A DNA stretch of 64,000 nucleotides from Heliopora coerulea (GCA_030142905.1 JASJOG010000182.1:124001-188000); one strand, 5' to 3'; positions 40,966 to 52,022 are shown, numbered from the stretch's first letter. Notes: generated by a model not told the origin, from the letters alone. Numbers and translations are program-made.

Positions 40966-41330
40966 TCAAATCTCGTTCCGAAAGTTACGTCATCGCAAGG
41001 CACGTCATATCATCACATATTATGACGTCTTTTTTTCACTATGTTTATTGGACCACATATATCACCTTTCATCACGCTGTATCTTACGGCATCACGTCAT
41101 ATATCATGACATGTCACAGTCAATCTTGACACATTACGTTCTGTCATATCACATCATGTCAAGTCATATAATGCTAAATCATATCTAATCATCTCACATT
41201 ACATCATGTCATTAGCATTACGTCACGTCATATATGTTATTTCATATCCAATCTTGACACATCACGTCATATCATATCGCATCATGATTTCAAGATATCA
41301 CACCACTCAGCATCGCATCATGTCTGGTGG
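40966..41330. repeat. Degenerate CATCACGTCATATCA array
   Basis: Words CACGTCATATCA, CATCATGTCA, TCATATCACATC recur many times over 360 bp without a fixed period. An old degenerate satellite-like tract. Confidence 0.65.
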
Positions 41331-42616
41331 CATTATATTGTATCATAACCCCTTCACTTTTCTTCCCTCATGTTATATCTTATGATCTAAAGTGATCACA
41401 TCATACCAACATTAACCCTTACCTACATGGAATTTTTTCCTTTTATTCCTTGTTCTCTTTTGTTTTTTACTTTGTTCTTTCAGTTACTTCATTGTAGCAA
41501 TTTGTTTTTCTTCCACAACCCTATGCAGCGGCGTAGACATGAGGGGCCTGGAGCCACTGGGCCCACTTTTACAGCTTTGGCCCCCAGAATATCTGCCTTT
41601 AATATTCAACTAAGAAATTCATGTGTCTTATTTGAATTGTTGAAATTTGAAGAAAGTTTTTTTTGCTAAACTTGTTTGAATCACGTACTCCAGAGCCTTC
41701 GGTCGTTTTGAATTACATGGTGAATCTAAAGCCAGCTTAAAGGACCCTAAGGCCAGGCTCTGGCATCGAGTGTGTTCCTGACTCCATAAGTAGGGACCTT
41801 AAGATCTACGAAGTCAATTTCAATGACGACGATTTTTAAACAAAAGAATTCTGCACAGAAAACAGTAAGAATGAATAATTTTTAGTTTTCAGAATATTGT
41901 CATCACTGATGTCGTTATGCATACATCACCCCAGACTATTTTCACGTCTTAAGGACGACGACTCAGCTCGCCGAGTAAAAATATCTGTTACTTAAGATTG
42001 AATTCAACCCGAGGCTACAGTCGTTTTAGGAGAATCGGAGCGTTTAGGAGTCATAAAACGAGCCATAAGTATTAATAACGATGGTCATTAAACTGAGGTT
42101 TCTTTAAATGTCAAAATTCTAAAGGACGTCGTCGTTTAAATCGACTTCGTAGATCTTAGTAGCACTAATACCACGTCATTAACTCCTTCAAGGAGGGAGG
42201 CAAGCTCTCCCCTTGATAAGTAAAATCGTCTGGTGGTGGCCAGAGTAAGATAATGGAAGTCTTATGCCGCCGGGAAAGGTTAAGACACTTACCAAAATTT
42301 TCCATTTCAAGTGCTATTTCTACACCTTCATTCCACATTCAGGGACTAGGATCGCTGGCTATAGTGACGCCAAAATTATAAACCTAATACGTAGAAAATT
42401 TGACAAATTGTGGTGTTAATATCCTTCTAGGGAGTGTCTCCTGATCAATTATGTCTCCCCAAAAATTTTTATCCTTGCTACACCACTTTCACTATGCAGT
42501 AAGGGTGAACACTGTCAGAATTAAAGACGTCATTGTCATCACGTGTTTGCCAAGAAGCAGATTATCAATTCTGTGCTTGCAGATCAATGTTAATAATATA
42601 TGAATGTTATATTAAG
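41331..42616. other. Intron sequence with one dispersed motif copy
   Basis: Mostly unique. A reverse copy of the CTCTGGYTAACRCCAGA motif lies at 42195-42260 (GGGAGGCAAGCTCTCCCCTT GATAAGTAAAATCGTCTGGT GG). The Phe/Leu-rich frame at 41427-41669 has no family resemblance. Confidence 0.45.
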
Positions 42617-42691
42617 GTTTGACATTTCACAAAATAAAATTGGAAGGATGTGGAAAGGAAATCTAGCGGCATTTTCAGCCATCAAAACACT
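42617..42691 (+). CDS. LRR exon B1 (75 bp)
   Basis: Acceptor TGTTATATTAAG, donor GTGAGT. In phase 2 it encodes FDISQNKIGRMWKGNLAAFS and AIKT, one codon longer than usual. It joins the LRRNT exon as ...RVTR-FDISQNKI, and its CT end plus G gives Leu with exon B2. The acceptor has a weak polypyrimidine tract, but the fit to both neighbours supports it. Confidence 0.75.
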
Positions 42692-43340
42692 GTGAGTATT
42701 TTTGAAATTGCGAGTATTTTAGAATTGAAGTTAACACATGCAAAACCTAGCCATTTTTATTTACAACTTGGTATAGACCTCCATATGATGCAATTGATAC
42801 ACCTCATAAATCTGAAAATTGCCTAAGACTGATTTTCAAAACACTAAGAAAGCATTGTTCTTTGTGACATGAATTGAAATTACTTGGCAGCGGATTCTTG
42901 AACTTATGTCGAAACAGAATTTAAATTTCTAACTACACTTTATCGGAATTATCAGCTTAAGAGAAAACCAATCGAAGTAAAAAATAATATTGAAATCCTG
43001 ATTGCTCATTTCTATAAAACGAATCCTGATAACTTTATTTTTCTGGAATATCAAGCATTTCAATACGTAATCAGTTCACTGTTTAAAATCTACGACATTT
43101 GAAAGTTCAAGGCAGTAAAACAAAATGTCGAAATAATTGAATTTCGTTATCTTAAGGACTTTAATGAACGATGCCATCAGAATGATTTAAAAACCTTAAT
43201 AGAACGAACACTAGATCAGTACAATGGCCCAAATAAATCTTGGAATATAAGGGTATTTCGTAGATGAAAAATTTACTAACTTTATGAAAACAACTTCTGC
43301 CCAGTTGAAGCGTCGAACTTTACATGTAACGAATCCAATG
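42692..43340. other. Intron sequence with a possible decayed ORF
   Basis: AT-rich. The stretch 42960-43260 reads as a broken frame on the plus strand (NNIEILIAHFYKTNPDNF, IIEFRYLKDFNERCHQND) without recognisable family. It could be old transposon coding DNA. Confidence 0.3.
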
Positions 43341-43344
43341 TTAA

Positions 43345-44513
43345 CCCTATTTAACATGGCATATCGGTATGCCTTTATTTCACATGGGGGGGGGGGCTTT
43401 TTTGGCCCCCCCTAATTATTTCGAGAACGGGAAATGGGAAATGCATGAAACTTTGGGATATGCTAGAAAAATATATTACTAGTCAAAAAACATCAAAATA
43501 TCTACAAAAAATTTTTTTCAAGTGTCTTTGCTGGGGTTCCGTTCAAGTCTATATGTGGAATTTTTCAATGCATTCATTACATACGTAGCTTGCGTGCTTT
43601 GTGCATACTGTTCTTTGACAGGATGGACAACAATGCTTAGGTTTGCCAAGTTTGTTCTTTTGTTCCTTGTAATGAGGCTTTCCTTTCAACTGTTCGATGC
43701 AGTAAAAGCATCTTTTTCGATCACTTGGAGCTTCAAGTGCTGCTGGTTGTTCGACGTCCTGTCAATTGTTGTAACTTTTGTAACTTTTCACACCTTTTTC
43801 AATACCTCAGATAAGTAGGGTTTCTAATCTGTTTTACACTTCTTTCTATACATCAAAATATCAATAATGGATTCAACTAACACTTTCATACAAAAGGGAA
43901 GCTTTGAAGATTTGTATAAAAGAAACGTTTTGCCTGTGATTTGTATTCCACTAATTACTAATTACAGAATACCTGACAGTAACTTATTGTGTTTACCCCC
44001 GAGACTGCATTTTCCAGTTGAAAAAGGCACACATAGAACTAAATTGAAGATGTAGTAATAAATCAGTGTGATAAAAAATCAAAAAAGACATCAAAGTTTG
44101 AGAAAAACATTAGAATGTTTGAGTTCAAAAAATAACAGCTGGAATTGAATTTTACCCCCTGAAAAAAAATAAAAATGATGATTGCGCATTCAAATTTGTC
44201 TTAGACCTAAGATGTAATTGGCAGGCAAAAAAAATTCAACATTATTGTCCAAAAAATCTAATCAGACGAAAATAAAACCAAAGATTGTAAAACCGCAAAA
44301 AGTGATTTTTCACCCCCTGACGACAAAAGTGGAATTACCCCCGGAAAACGCAAAAATTTTTAAAACTTCTTTATAGCAAAATACCGCAATAAAAAAATAT
44401 TAAAAGTCACAAAATTTCAGCCGAATTGGACTAGCGGTTCAAATTTTATGAAACAAAGTATAGGTGGGGGGCCAAAAAAGCCCCCCCCCCCCCCCCTCCC
44501 ATGTGAAATAGGG
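43345..44513 (-). mobile_element. piggyBac-type transposon, internally deleted
   Basis: TTAA occurs at both edges (43341-43344 and 44514-44517), and the ends are inverted CCCTATTT...CATGGG-G(n)-CTTTTTTGGCCCCC. TTAA targets and CCCT termini are characteristic of piggyBac. Only the C-terminal part of the transposase remains. Long G and C homopolymers (10 and 16) lie just inside the ends. Confidence 0.82.
43549..43761 (-). pseudogene. piggyBac transposase C-terminal zinc-finger remnant
   Basis: A 71-codon minus-strand frame with the Cys-rich tail of piggyBac transposases: RCFYCIEQLKGK, KHCCPSCQRTVCTKHASYVC, NEC, then a TAG stop. The spacing (C-x2-C...C-x2-C...C-x2-H...C-x2-C) fits the C-terminal ring-like zinc finger that binds the element ends. 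The DDE domain is gone. Confidence 0.78.
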
Positions 44514-44597
44514 TTAATGAACAAAATCCTTTTTTCGAACTGATTTGCATTTGATTCAACGGAAGAAAAATTCTACGTTTGAATTAGGCCTTAAAGA

Positions 44598-44908
44598 TTA
44601 CACCTTTTGCTGTTCATTACAAGAAAATATACTATCATTAACGCCAACCTCAAACTCATTAACGCAAAAATACATTCATTTTAGTCAATTGACATTCATT
44701 AGTGTAGATACGCAACCATGTGGATCAGAGGGCATTCTATAGCTCCAACAGACGACCGTTAACACCATTCTACTAAACGCCCTTTGATGTAAATGGTTGC
44801 GTATCTACGCTAGTGAATGTCGATTGAATAAAATGAATGTATTTTTGGGTTAGTGAGTTTGGGCTTCACGTTAATAATAGTTTATTTTTTAGTAATGAAC
44901 AACAAAAG
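44598..44908. mobile_element. Foldback MITE with about 130-bp arms
   Basis: Arms 44598-44732 and 44778-44908 are reverse complements (AAATACATTCATTTTAGTCA and inverse; GTAGATACGCAACCATGTGG and inverse) around a 45-bp centre. Non-coding. Confidence 0.75.
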
Positions 44909-45359
44909 GGGCAGTTGAAAGGGAAACCCACCGTGAAAAAATCTCAAGTGGCCTGTCTACTTAGAAATATATGAGGAGGCTGTATAATAGATTAACTAAA
45001 AGTGCAATTAGGTCATATTATTGGGATAAGTTCCATAGAAACCAAGGGAACTCAGACGACGTCGAGAATTGTTAATCAATTGATTAATAAACACTCTAGA
45101 CCTCCGAAAATATCAGATTAAGAACTGTTAATGGACAATTAATAGGCCAGTTTCACCGCCCACGTGGTCTGAGGGTAAGCTTCACTGTGACTGGTTGATC
45201 AACGTTTGAAGGCAAAACAAAGCCACCAGACTGTATCAAGTGTAAGTTGTCTAATCGACTAAAAGTTATTAAATAGCTACGCTGTTCCTTTTTGAACAAA
45301 TCGCTATGAGCCTGGTTCGGGTACTCGTTTCTATAGGTTTCCCACTTAGCAAGCCGTAA

Positions 45360-45593
45360 TTGTTGAATAAATGGCTTGATCGAATTCGTTGCGACGGCAT
45401 TCCGATCAACAAGTACACCCGCGTGTGTTGTGCGCATTTCAGAGGGAATCCGAAAAGGATAGGTCTTAATGGTATCCATAGTATCTTTGTTTGGTCTAAA
45501 CCGACTACTCCAAGACCTACCAAAGGAGGATCCTTTCGATCAAATGACGACAATACAGCCAAGACAGTCACGACCGGCAAGAGTACAAACTAA
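45360..45593 (+). pseudogene. THAP-domain fragment, left arm
   Basis: 77 codons with NKYTRVCCAHFRGNPKRIG and SIFVWSKPTTPRPTKGGS: the second half of a THAP zinc finger (V-C-x2-H) followed by a Pro/Lys linker. The first half is out of frame or lost. Confidence 0.6.
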
Positions 45594-45873
45594 GATTCAG
45601 AAAAAGACAGTAGAGCAGTAGACGTAAATTCGGAATCCGCTTATCATTCAAATTTGCTTGCCAACACAGCCCTCAAAGAATCTTCATAAGGAACTGATAA
45701 CAGTGATAACAGTGTTGACTTAAATAAGTCTGGCCTTGAACTTCTTACAGAAGCTTGTTTTCTGCATGGTGCTTCCCTGCTTTCACAGGACAGTGAGGCA
45801 ACAGACCGTCAACAAGCGACAACAGTTATATTAAGTCCCTTGAAAAGAATTAAATTATCTCAAGGCTAGGGAA

Positions 45874-46230
45874 CTAAACTGCAATAATGTAAAATTGGAT
45901 AACAAGAAACTCAAGCTCTACATTATAAGCAAATTTAAATGATAAGCGAGTTCCGAATTTACGTCTACCACCGCAATATCTTCTTCTCAAACTTGGTTGG
46001 TACTCTGGCCGGCCTGACTTGGCTGTATTGCCGTCATTCGATCGAAAGAATAATGCTGATCCTCCTTTGGTAGGTCTCGAAATAGTCGGTTTAGACCAAG
46101 CAGGGATGTTGGGGATATTATTAGGACTTATCCTTTTCGGATTGCCACTGAAATGCGCACTACACACGCGGGTGTACTTGTTGATCGGTATGCTTTCCCA
46201 ACAAATTCTATCAAGCCATTTCTTCAACAA
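45874..46230 (-). pseudogene. THAP-domain fragment, right arm
   Basis: Minus-strand frame with NKYTRVCSAHFSGNPKRISP and AWSKPTISRPTKGGS, the inverted partner of the left-arm fragment. The remaining residues come from the centre of the foldback. Confidence 0.6.
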
Positions 46231-46680
46231 TTTTGCTAAGCGGCAAACTATAGCAACGAATACCTGACCCAGGCTTATAGAAATTTGTGAAGAAAGGAAC
46301 AGTGCAACTATTTAATACAACTTTTAGTCGATCACACTGCCTATTCCTGATACAGTATGGCGGTTTTGTTTTGCCCTCAAACACTGATCAATCAATCACA
46401 GTAAAGCTTAACTTCAGATCACGTGGGGGGTTAAACTAGCCCATTGACCAAGAATCCATTCGTAATTATGCCTTTAATAAGTATTTTGTTGAATATCCGG
46501 TTTACCATATTACCTCAGCTGCATACAGCTAGCAGAACACTTTGCGGTTGTTTCATTTTCATCCAAACATTGAATTCCCAAAGCGAACAGAAAGACAATA
46601 GCTTCAATTAACGTTGCAAACAAGACTTCGAAAGGTATTCTGGTAGTTGTATTCAGCAAATGTATAAGAGGAACTGGCCA

Positions 46681-47405
46681 TAAAGCCTGGTTTCCATATG
46701 GGTGTAACTGTTGTAGTTTAGCCACCGATTTCCCCCTAGTACTCAGGACGTCTCAGTTTAGTGATCGCCGATTAATGTTGAAACTGCGCTAGTGGGTGGT
46801 TGGCAAAAAAATTAGACTTTGGCTACAACCACAATTTTGCTTCAAACAGTACACGTTGTCATAAAATATTTCTCACAACTAGGTTAATACCAAAAGGTAT
46901 TACAACTTGCCTTAGCAAGGATTAGCAAAAAATTAAGGTAAAGGAAAAATAAAATGGTTCCTTTTTAGTGTACAGAGTACAACTGACGATCTTTGAAAAG
47001 TGATTGGATACCCCCGAGCAACATGTATGAACTGCTCTGCAGTTAAACTCTGCGTTCGACACATCTTTACGTAATATATAAAATATTTACTGTGGCTGGG
47101 GTCCAGTAAACACGTGAAGTGAACAACTTTTGATGTTTATTGGTTATTTAGCATCGTGTGTCACTTTTCTGTCGCAGACCTTCGGCGACTAACATTTCAA
47201 TTAAATGTTGATGTGGCGCCTACCGTTGTAATTGTTGTAGAAGTTGAATCTGACTCAACTTCTACAACAGTCGCCGATTGATCGCCAATAGAATTACAAC
47301 ATTTACGACTCGCGTTTCCATTAAGTCGTAATTGTTGTAAGACTTCATCGGCGATAATCGCCGACTGAATTACAACAATTACGACCATATGGAAACCAGG
47401 CTTTA
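46681..47405. mobile_element. Harbinger-like MITE, TAAAGCCTGGTTTCCATATG ends
   Basis: Inverted ends TAAAGCCTGGTTTCCATATG at both sides. The right subterminal part (47215-47390) has repeated, inverted GTAATTGTTGTAG and TCGGCGAT words. The ends resemble the left end of the Harbinger relic at 54328 (TAAAGCCTAGTTTTCATATA), so this may be its non-autonomous partner. Confidence 0.65.
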
Positions 47406-48702
47406 GTTCGTAATCTTTCCCATGATAACCCTCGACAGATACAAAATGCCAGAAAATTTTCAAAGTGATATAAACAATCAGAAAAACTCACTGTCTTGTT
47501 TTCGTGAAATACCATCTACAGACGTCATGACATTGTTGAAAGGATTTAAATAATCAAAGGCGTCAGTACTCGATACTTTTCACTTAATTCTTTAAGAACT
47601 GCGGAACCCATTATTTCACCCTTGACCACAATAATTTTTAATCAATCAATTTCTAGCGGAATTTTTCTTGTTGACAGGAAAATTGCAGGTGTTACCTCGA
47701 TATTTTATATCCGTTGCAAACGAGGCTACAAACAATTATCGGGCGATATTAATAATTTTTGTTATGACGAATGTTAAGGAGAAAGTGACAGATAACCAAA
47801 TCCATATGACAGTCTTGCAGCAGTAATCTTGCTTACTGATTTTCAACATGGTTTAATAAATGCGACTACTGCAACGTCCAATAGCGGTTCGTTTTCTGGT
47901 TTATGGTTGTATTAGCCATAACAATAAATTAAGCTTCGTTACCTTGCCTTCTACATAAAAAACTTGAAGGAAAACCGTTTGTGACGTCATTCAGCGTCGT
48001 CACAATCATTGATTCAATAATGTAATCAATCAAAGAAAATGGACTAATGTGAGAAGAACTTTATTGTGGCACTTACGAGGTCGTGTTCTTCAAGATCCGT
48101 TTGAATTACTATATTTGTACTTGTATTCACGTTTGTTGACCAGAAAATAATATTTAAATAACATTTTTTCCATTTAATTGGACATAAACTCACAATGTTT
48201 TCGTGCGTCCAGCACTTCGCCGACCAAACTAAATGGATTTTTTTTTCTAAGTCGCAATTTCCCTTCTAAGATTTATTTCTCTTCATTTTTAAACCATGGA
48301 AATGAAATAAATCCAAAAACCACAAACAGAGGACAGGTAGAAAAAGTAAAGGATAGAACACAGGTTGAAAAATGCCGTCTTGAGTCTTGATATTCGAGTT
48401 AAAACAAGAAATAGCCAAGTTGAAAACGGTAGTATTTCTGACTGTGTTAATTTTACTGTTAATAATCAATGACATCATCTTTGTGATTGCATACCTACAA
48501 CGTAGCGAGTTTTTGTAAACCATTTGGTCTGATGATGACTCTGAAATAGAACAAAATATTACCGTATTCAACTTGTCTGTTTCTTGTTGATTATCAAGTC
48601 TTAAGATAAAATAAATTCAGTTTTAAGCAATTGTATCATGATTTTTATTTACAGCATGTACAAACATTGTTTATTCGAATTTAAGATTTCCTACTTTTAT
48701 AG
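47406..48702. other. Intron sequence without recognised features
   Basis: AT-rich unique DNA before LRR exon B2. No frames with family resemblance, no terminal repeats found. Confidence 0.4.
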
Positions 48703-48774
48703 GGATCTATCACATAATAAAATCATGAGCATCCCAGAAGATTCCTTTTTCTACACAAGAAGATTGCGAAATTT
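48703..48774 (+). CDS. LRR exon B2 (72 bp)
   Basis: Acceptor CTTTTATAG, donor GTAAGT. Encodes DLSHNKIMSIPEDSFF and RRLRN, a textbook LRR. TT plus G of the next exon gives Leu. Confidence 0.93.
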
Positions 48775-48872
48775 GTAAGTTGATGAAACTCAGGAAATGC
48801 CAAAATATAGCGCTATCTCGTTCATAATTGTTGATACTTAAACAGAAAATACATCTACCAATTTTATTTCAG

Positions 48873-48944
48873 GAGTCTATCAAATAACCAAATGACCATT
48901 TTTTCCATAACGATCTTCAAGAATTTGCCCAAACTCGTGTCACT
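48873..48944 (+). CDS. LRR exon B3 (72 bp)
   Basis: Acceptor TTTTATTTCAG, donor GTAAGC; the intron before it is only 98 bp. Encodes SLSNNQMTIFSITIFKNLPK and LVS. CT plus A of the exon at 50601 gives Leu. Confidence 0.92.
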
Positions 48945-49056
48945 GTAAGCATTCAAATCTTTAGTGAAATATTTATATACTGACTTATAATTAAAGCTAC
49001 TTTTATCGTCTTTTTTATTGGCTGAGAGACATACCCACAAAACTACCACGTAAGCC

Positions 49057-49390
49057 ATGATAAGCCTTTATACAACAAAAGCGTGTGATTGGGATGGTTT
49101 TCCACCTCGCTTTCTGAAAGAATGTGCTACAGAAATTTCACACAGTCTTTGTCATCTGATTAACATGTCATTGATGACTAGAAACGTTCCTGATAAACGG
49201 AAGAAATGTAATATAACGCCAGTGCACAAAAAGAACTCCTTGAGGCTGTAGACAATTACCGACCCATATTCCTATTAAGCATTGTTTCGCAAGTAAAGTG
49301 GAACGCTGCGTACACAATTGCACTGTTCCAGCTCTTTCCGTACCGGTAAACACAGCTCAAGGTACAAGTGCAGTTTAGTGGATACACCTG
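49057..49390 (+). pseudogene. LINE RT fragment
   Basis: WDGFPPRFLKECATEISHSL, CHLINMSLMTRNVPDK and NITPVHKKN are the RT start of a jockey/CR1-like element, followed after frameshifts by a degraded YRPISLLSI-like stretch and ERCVHN. Short internal fragment. Confidence 0.72.
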
Positions 49391-49558
49391 GACACTAACA
49401 TTTGCAGTCAGCTCAACAACAAATTTTATAAACTTTCCGCGGGAAATTAAAATGCAGCCGTAACTACATTTGAACGTGAAATGGTTAAGCCAACGAAAAT
49501 ATCACTATAGTCCAAGAAAATAAAAAAAAACAACATTACAATACAATTCTACCAACAA

Positions 49559-49744
49559 AACTAACCCTAACCCTAACCCTTAATCTCCAACCCTAACCCT
49601 TAATCTCCAACCCTAACCCTTAATCCCCAACCCTAACCCTTAATCCCTAACCCTAACCGTAACCTTAACCCTAACCGTAACCTTAACCCTAACCCTTGAC
49701 CCCTAACCCTAACCCTAACCTCTAACCCATAACCCTAACCCTGA
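49559..49744. repeat. Interstitial telomeric repeat (CCCTAA)n
   Basis: About 186 bp of CCCTAA and variants (CCCTTAATCTCCAA, CCGTAACCTTAA), i.e. TTAGGG on the minus strand, the metazoan telomere repeat. Degenerate and flanked by ordinary sequence, so internal and not a chromosome end. Confidence 0.92.
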
Positions 49745-50107
49745 CTTAGCCTGTACTTACTCGCTGCACAGGACATGTCGCTGCCATAGAAATTAACATT
49801 GATAAAATTTCTAGTAGATTTGAGTTAATCATTATAGTACGAATGAATAGTATTTTGTAACTAAGTAGTTTTATTATGTTTACTTATTAATCTGCTAACA
49901 CCTCTCATGAGACTTGTCTCTTTTTATTTTCTTGTAATAATACATATATATTATCATTTATTCATTTGCCAAATTAAAGATGTTAAACCATTAACCAAGA
50001 GCCTTATATTGAAAATACTGTGTCGAATTTTTATTATTATTATTATTACTATTATTGTTATTGCTGAAATTTATATGTTAGATTTAGGAGAGCTTGGAAA
50101 TATCTTG

Positions 50108-50390
50108 AGATGACAGATGAACGATCGTCAAGGCCTTACCTCAGAAAAACGATTTCTGAGCCCCAGACGGGGATCCAACCCGCAACCTTCTGATGACCGG
50201 TGAGACGCTCTAACCATTGAGCTACCAAGACTCAGATGGAGAGCCAAGGTGCAAGCTGCAAGTATGGACAAGCGTCTCACCAGTCATCAGATGGTCACCG
50301 GTTCGATCACCGTCTGGGGCTCAGAGATCGTTTTTCTGCGGATAGAGCGTGACAATCATTCATCTATCATCTCAAGATATAGTTATTGCT
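50108..50390. mobile_element. Inverted pair of tRNA-derived SINEs
   Basis: Two SINE copies head to head. The left is on the minus strand (tRNA-like head 50158-50233, tail TTTTTCTGAGGTAAGG...), the right on the plus strand (50233-50390). Their 3' tails (ATCGTTTTTCTG...CATCTATCATCTCAAGATA) are reverse complements at the outer ends. A third tail fragment lies at 52315-52390. Confidence 0.7.
50158..50233 (-). tRNA. tRNA-like SINE head (probably not a functional tRNA)
   Basis: Read on the minus strand it has an A box (TAGCTCAATGG), D stem GCTC/GAGC, a T arm GCGGG-TTGGATC-CCCGT with a mutated B box (GGTTGGATCC for GGTTCGANTCC) and a pairing 7-bp acceptor (GAGTCTT/GGGGCTC with G.U pairs). The anticodon loop CCGGTCA lacks the invariant T33 and the anticodon stem has a C.C mismatch. 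The attached tail and inverted partner mark it as a SINE head. Confidence 0.5.
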
Positions 50391-50600
50391 ATTTTTGAAA
50401 ACATTAATATTATTACTATTATTTCTATTATTATTATGGCAATTATCACAATAAAATAGATCGAATAGTAAAATGAATATAAAACTTCCTGACTTTTATG
50501 CGGGTTAATCATTTGACTCCAGAGGTAATTAATAAGATAAGCGCCTAAACAAACGTACCTGTGCAGCCAACGTGAAAATTTTCGTCTTTCACATTACTAG

Positions 50601-50648
50601 AAACCTGTCATACAATGAACTCAAAGAATTTTTGATTTACCAAGAAAG
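50601..50648 (+). CDS. LRR exon B4, first part (48 bp)
   Basis: Acceptor CACATTACTAG, donor GTATGT. Encodes NLSYNELKEF followed by LIYQE; only the first 10 residues look like an LRR. Combined with 52466-52507 it gives a repeat of 30 residues, six more than normal. If the six extra codons are ignored, the two parts make exactly one 72-bp LRR exon, so this looks like an LRR exon split by an insertion of about 1.8 kb that is now spliced out. Confidence 0.6.
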
Positions 50649-51552
50649 GTATGTTTCAATTTAAATATTTCTCTAATTGCAACATGGCCATTGGCAAATT
50701 TAAAAGTTGGGATATACGAGGTGTTAAATAACTATGACAAAGAGTTGCAGTGGCGTGGCCAGAGTAAAACAAGTAGAGGTCCCACGAGAGTCCATACTAA
50801 TCCAAGACACATACAATAATGCGAGGAGTGGGAAAATGCTTAGTCATGCACACTTTAATTTGCGTCTAACTGTTCTCCAGACAGCTTTATGGCCACTTAA
50901 AAACTCATTAATTATTCATGTGGAAAATGCAAAGAAAATCCATAACCGTGTCATGTTTTTAAATACTCCTGTTCTTTTAAATACTTCTCTTTTTAAATAC
51001 TTACTTCTGATGTTTTTGCGGCTTAGAAAAGACCAATTTTCAAACTTTCTATCCGAATCAATGTATTAAGGGATTCGCTTTTTAAGCCATTTAAAAAACT
51101 GGCAGTACGCTCTTTATCGGATCTAGAACACTCGGCAGTCGCTTTGTTTCTTAAATCCGATAAAGCACTCCTGCTCGTTTTTTAAATATTACTTCCAGAC
51201 AGTGGTAGGACTCTACAGTTCCAGGGAAGACAGTAATCGCCCCACCTGGACGTATACTCTTTATATTTGAGCAAATCTAGTTGACAATATTTCTGAAAAG
51301 TTTGGGCTACGGATCCCCGATTCTTTGTCGTGGTCTTGCCTCTGCCTATGATTTGTTTGGTTTAAATTCTGCAGAAATCTGGTTTAGATGTTGAAGACAT
51401 GTCACGGGTTAAAGTTCTTGTACCCGAAACTTTTCTCTTCGTGTGAAAAGTTTCTGACGTATTTCTGCGACATTCGTTAAGAAAAATACAAACTTTGTGA
51501 TGCTATGGTAGATATGTTAGACATTCGTAAACAAGACAAAGAAAATTTTTTT

Positions 51553-51748
51553 AAGGGCCATTTACAGGTGCGATTGTGCACGTTGCAATTGTCATCCTGG
51601 TGTATGAAATAAGCGGATGACAGTCTATGCAGCAAGATATCCGCTTATGATTCGCTGCAGTTTGTCCTCGACGCTCTTGTCAGTTTAACACATACTCCAA
51701 GATGTCAATCGCAAGGCACAAAATCGCACGTGTAAACAGCTCTTAAGG
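51553..51748 (+). mobile_element. About 200-bp MITE, copy 3 of 3
   Basis: Ends GCCATTTACAGGTGCGAT and ATCGCACGTGTAAACAGCTC are inverted. TTAAGGG flanks both sides, a possible 7-8-bp target duplication that would suggest hAT. Best-preserved copy of the family. Confidence 0.65.
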
Positions 51749-51799
51749 GAGGACGGAAGACAATTATGGTCGTTCCCATGACAAGATTGCACTAGAACG

Positions 51800-52022
51800 G
51801 ATACACCGAAACCAAGTGACCGTGTGGAAACTGGGACTGGAAACTTAAATATTTTATTTACCTGATAACTATTTGAAAATAAATCGTTCGGTTTAGGTTA
51901 CAATGTCACATGGGTTAAGGTTAGGGACACAAATAAGGTTAGGATTAGGGTTAGGATTTCGGGTAAATAAAATCCTTAATTTTCCTGTCCCAGTCTCCAC
52001 ACGGTTACCTGGTCTCAGTGGT
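51800..52022. repeat. Foldback with TTAGGG-like loop
   Basis: Arms 51803-51862 and 51960-52020 are reverse complements (CCGTGTGGAAACTGGGACTG G and inverse, TATTTTATTTACC and inverse). The loop holds degenerate GGTTAGGG, GGATTAGGGTTAGGATT words. Confidence 0.7.

Larger units (their letters stand above)
45140..46450. mobile_element. Second THAP foldback element
   Basis: Arms of roughly 480 bp (about 45140-45625 and 45950-46445) are inverted relative to each other, more diverged than those of the 35471 element. Outer ends CCACGTGGTCTGAGGGTAAG CTTCAC and the inverse. Each arm encodes a THAP fragment. The unrelated centre (about 45640-45930) has acidic coding-like remains. Same structural logic as the 35471 foldback but a different family. 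Confidence 0.7.

Noticed and set aside
41427..41669. 80-codon Phe/Leu-rich frame as a small secreted protein
   Set aside because: No supporting splice or promoter context and no recognisable family; low-complexity T-rich DNA explains the frame.
43522..43818. 98-codon plus-strand frame resembling a membrane protein
   Set aside because: It is antisense to the piggyBac zinc-finger remnant, which has a clear family match.
50158..50233. Functional tRNA gene
   Set aside because: No T33, mismatch in the anticodon stem, mutated B box, and it is attached to SINE tails in an inverted pair.
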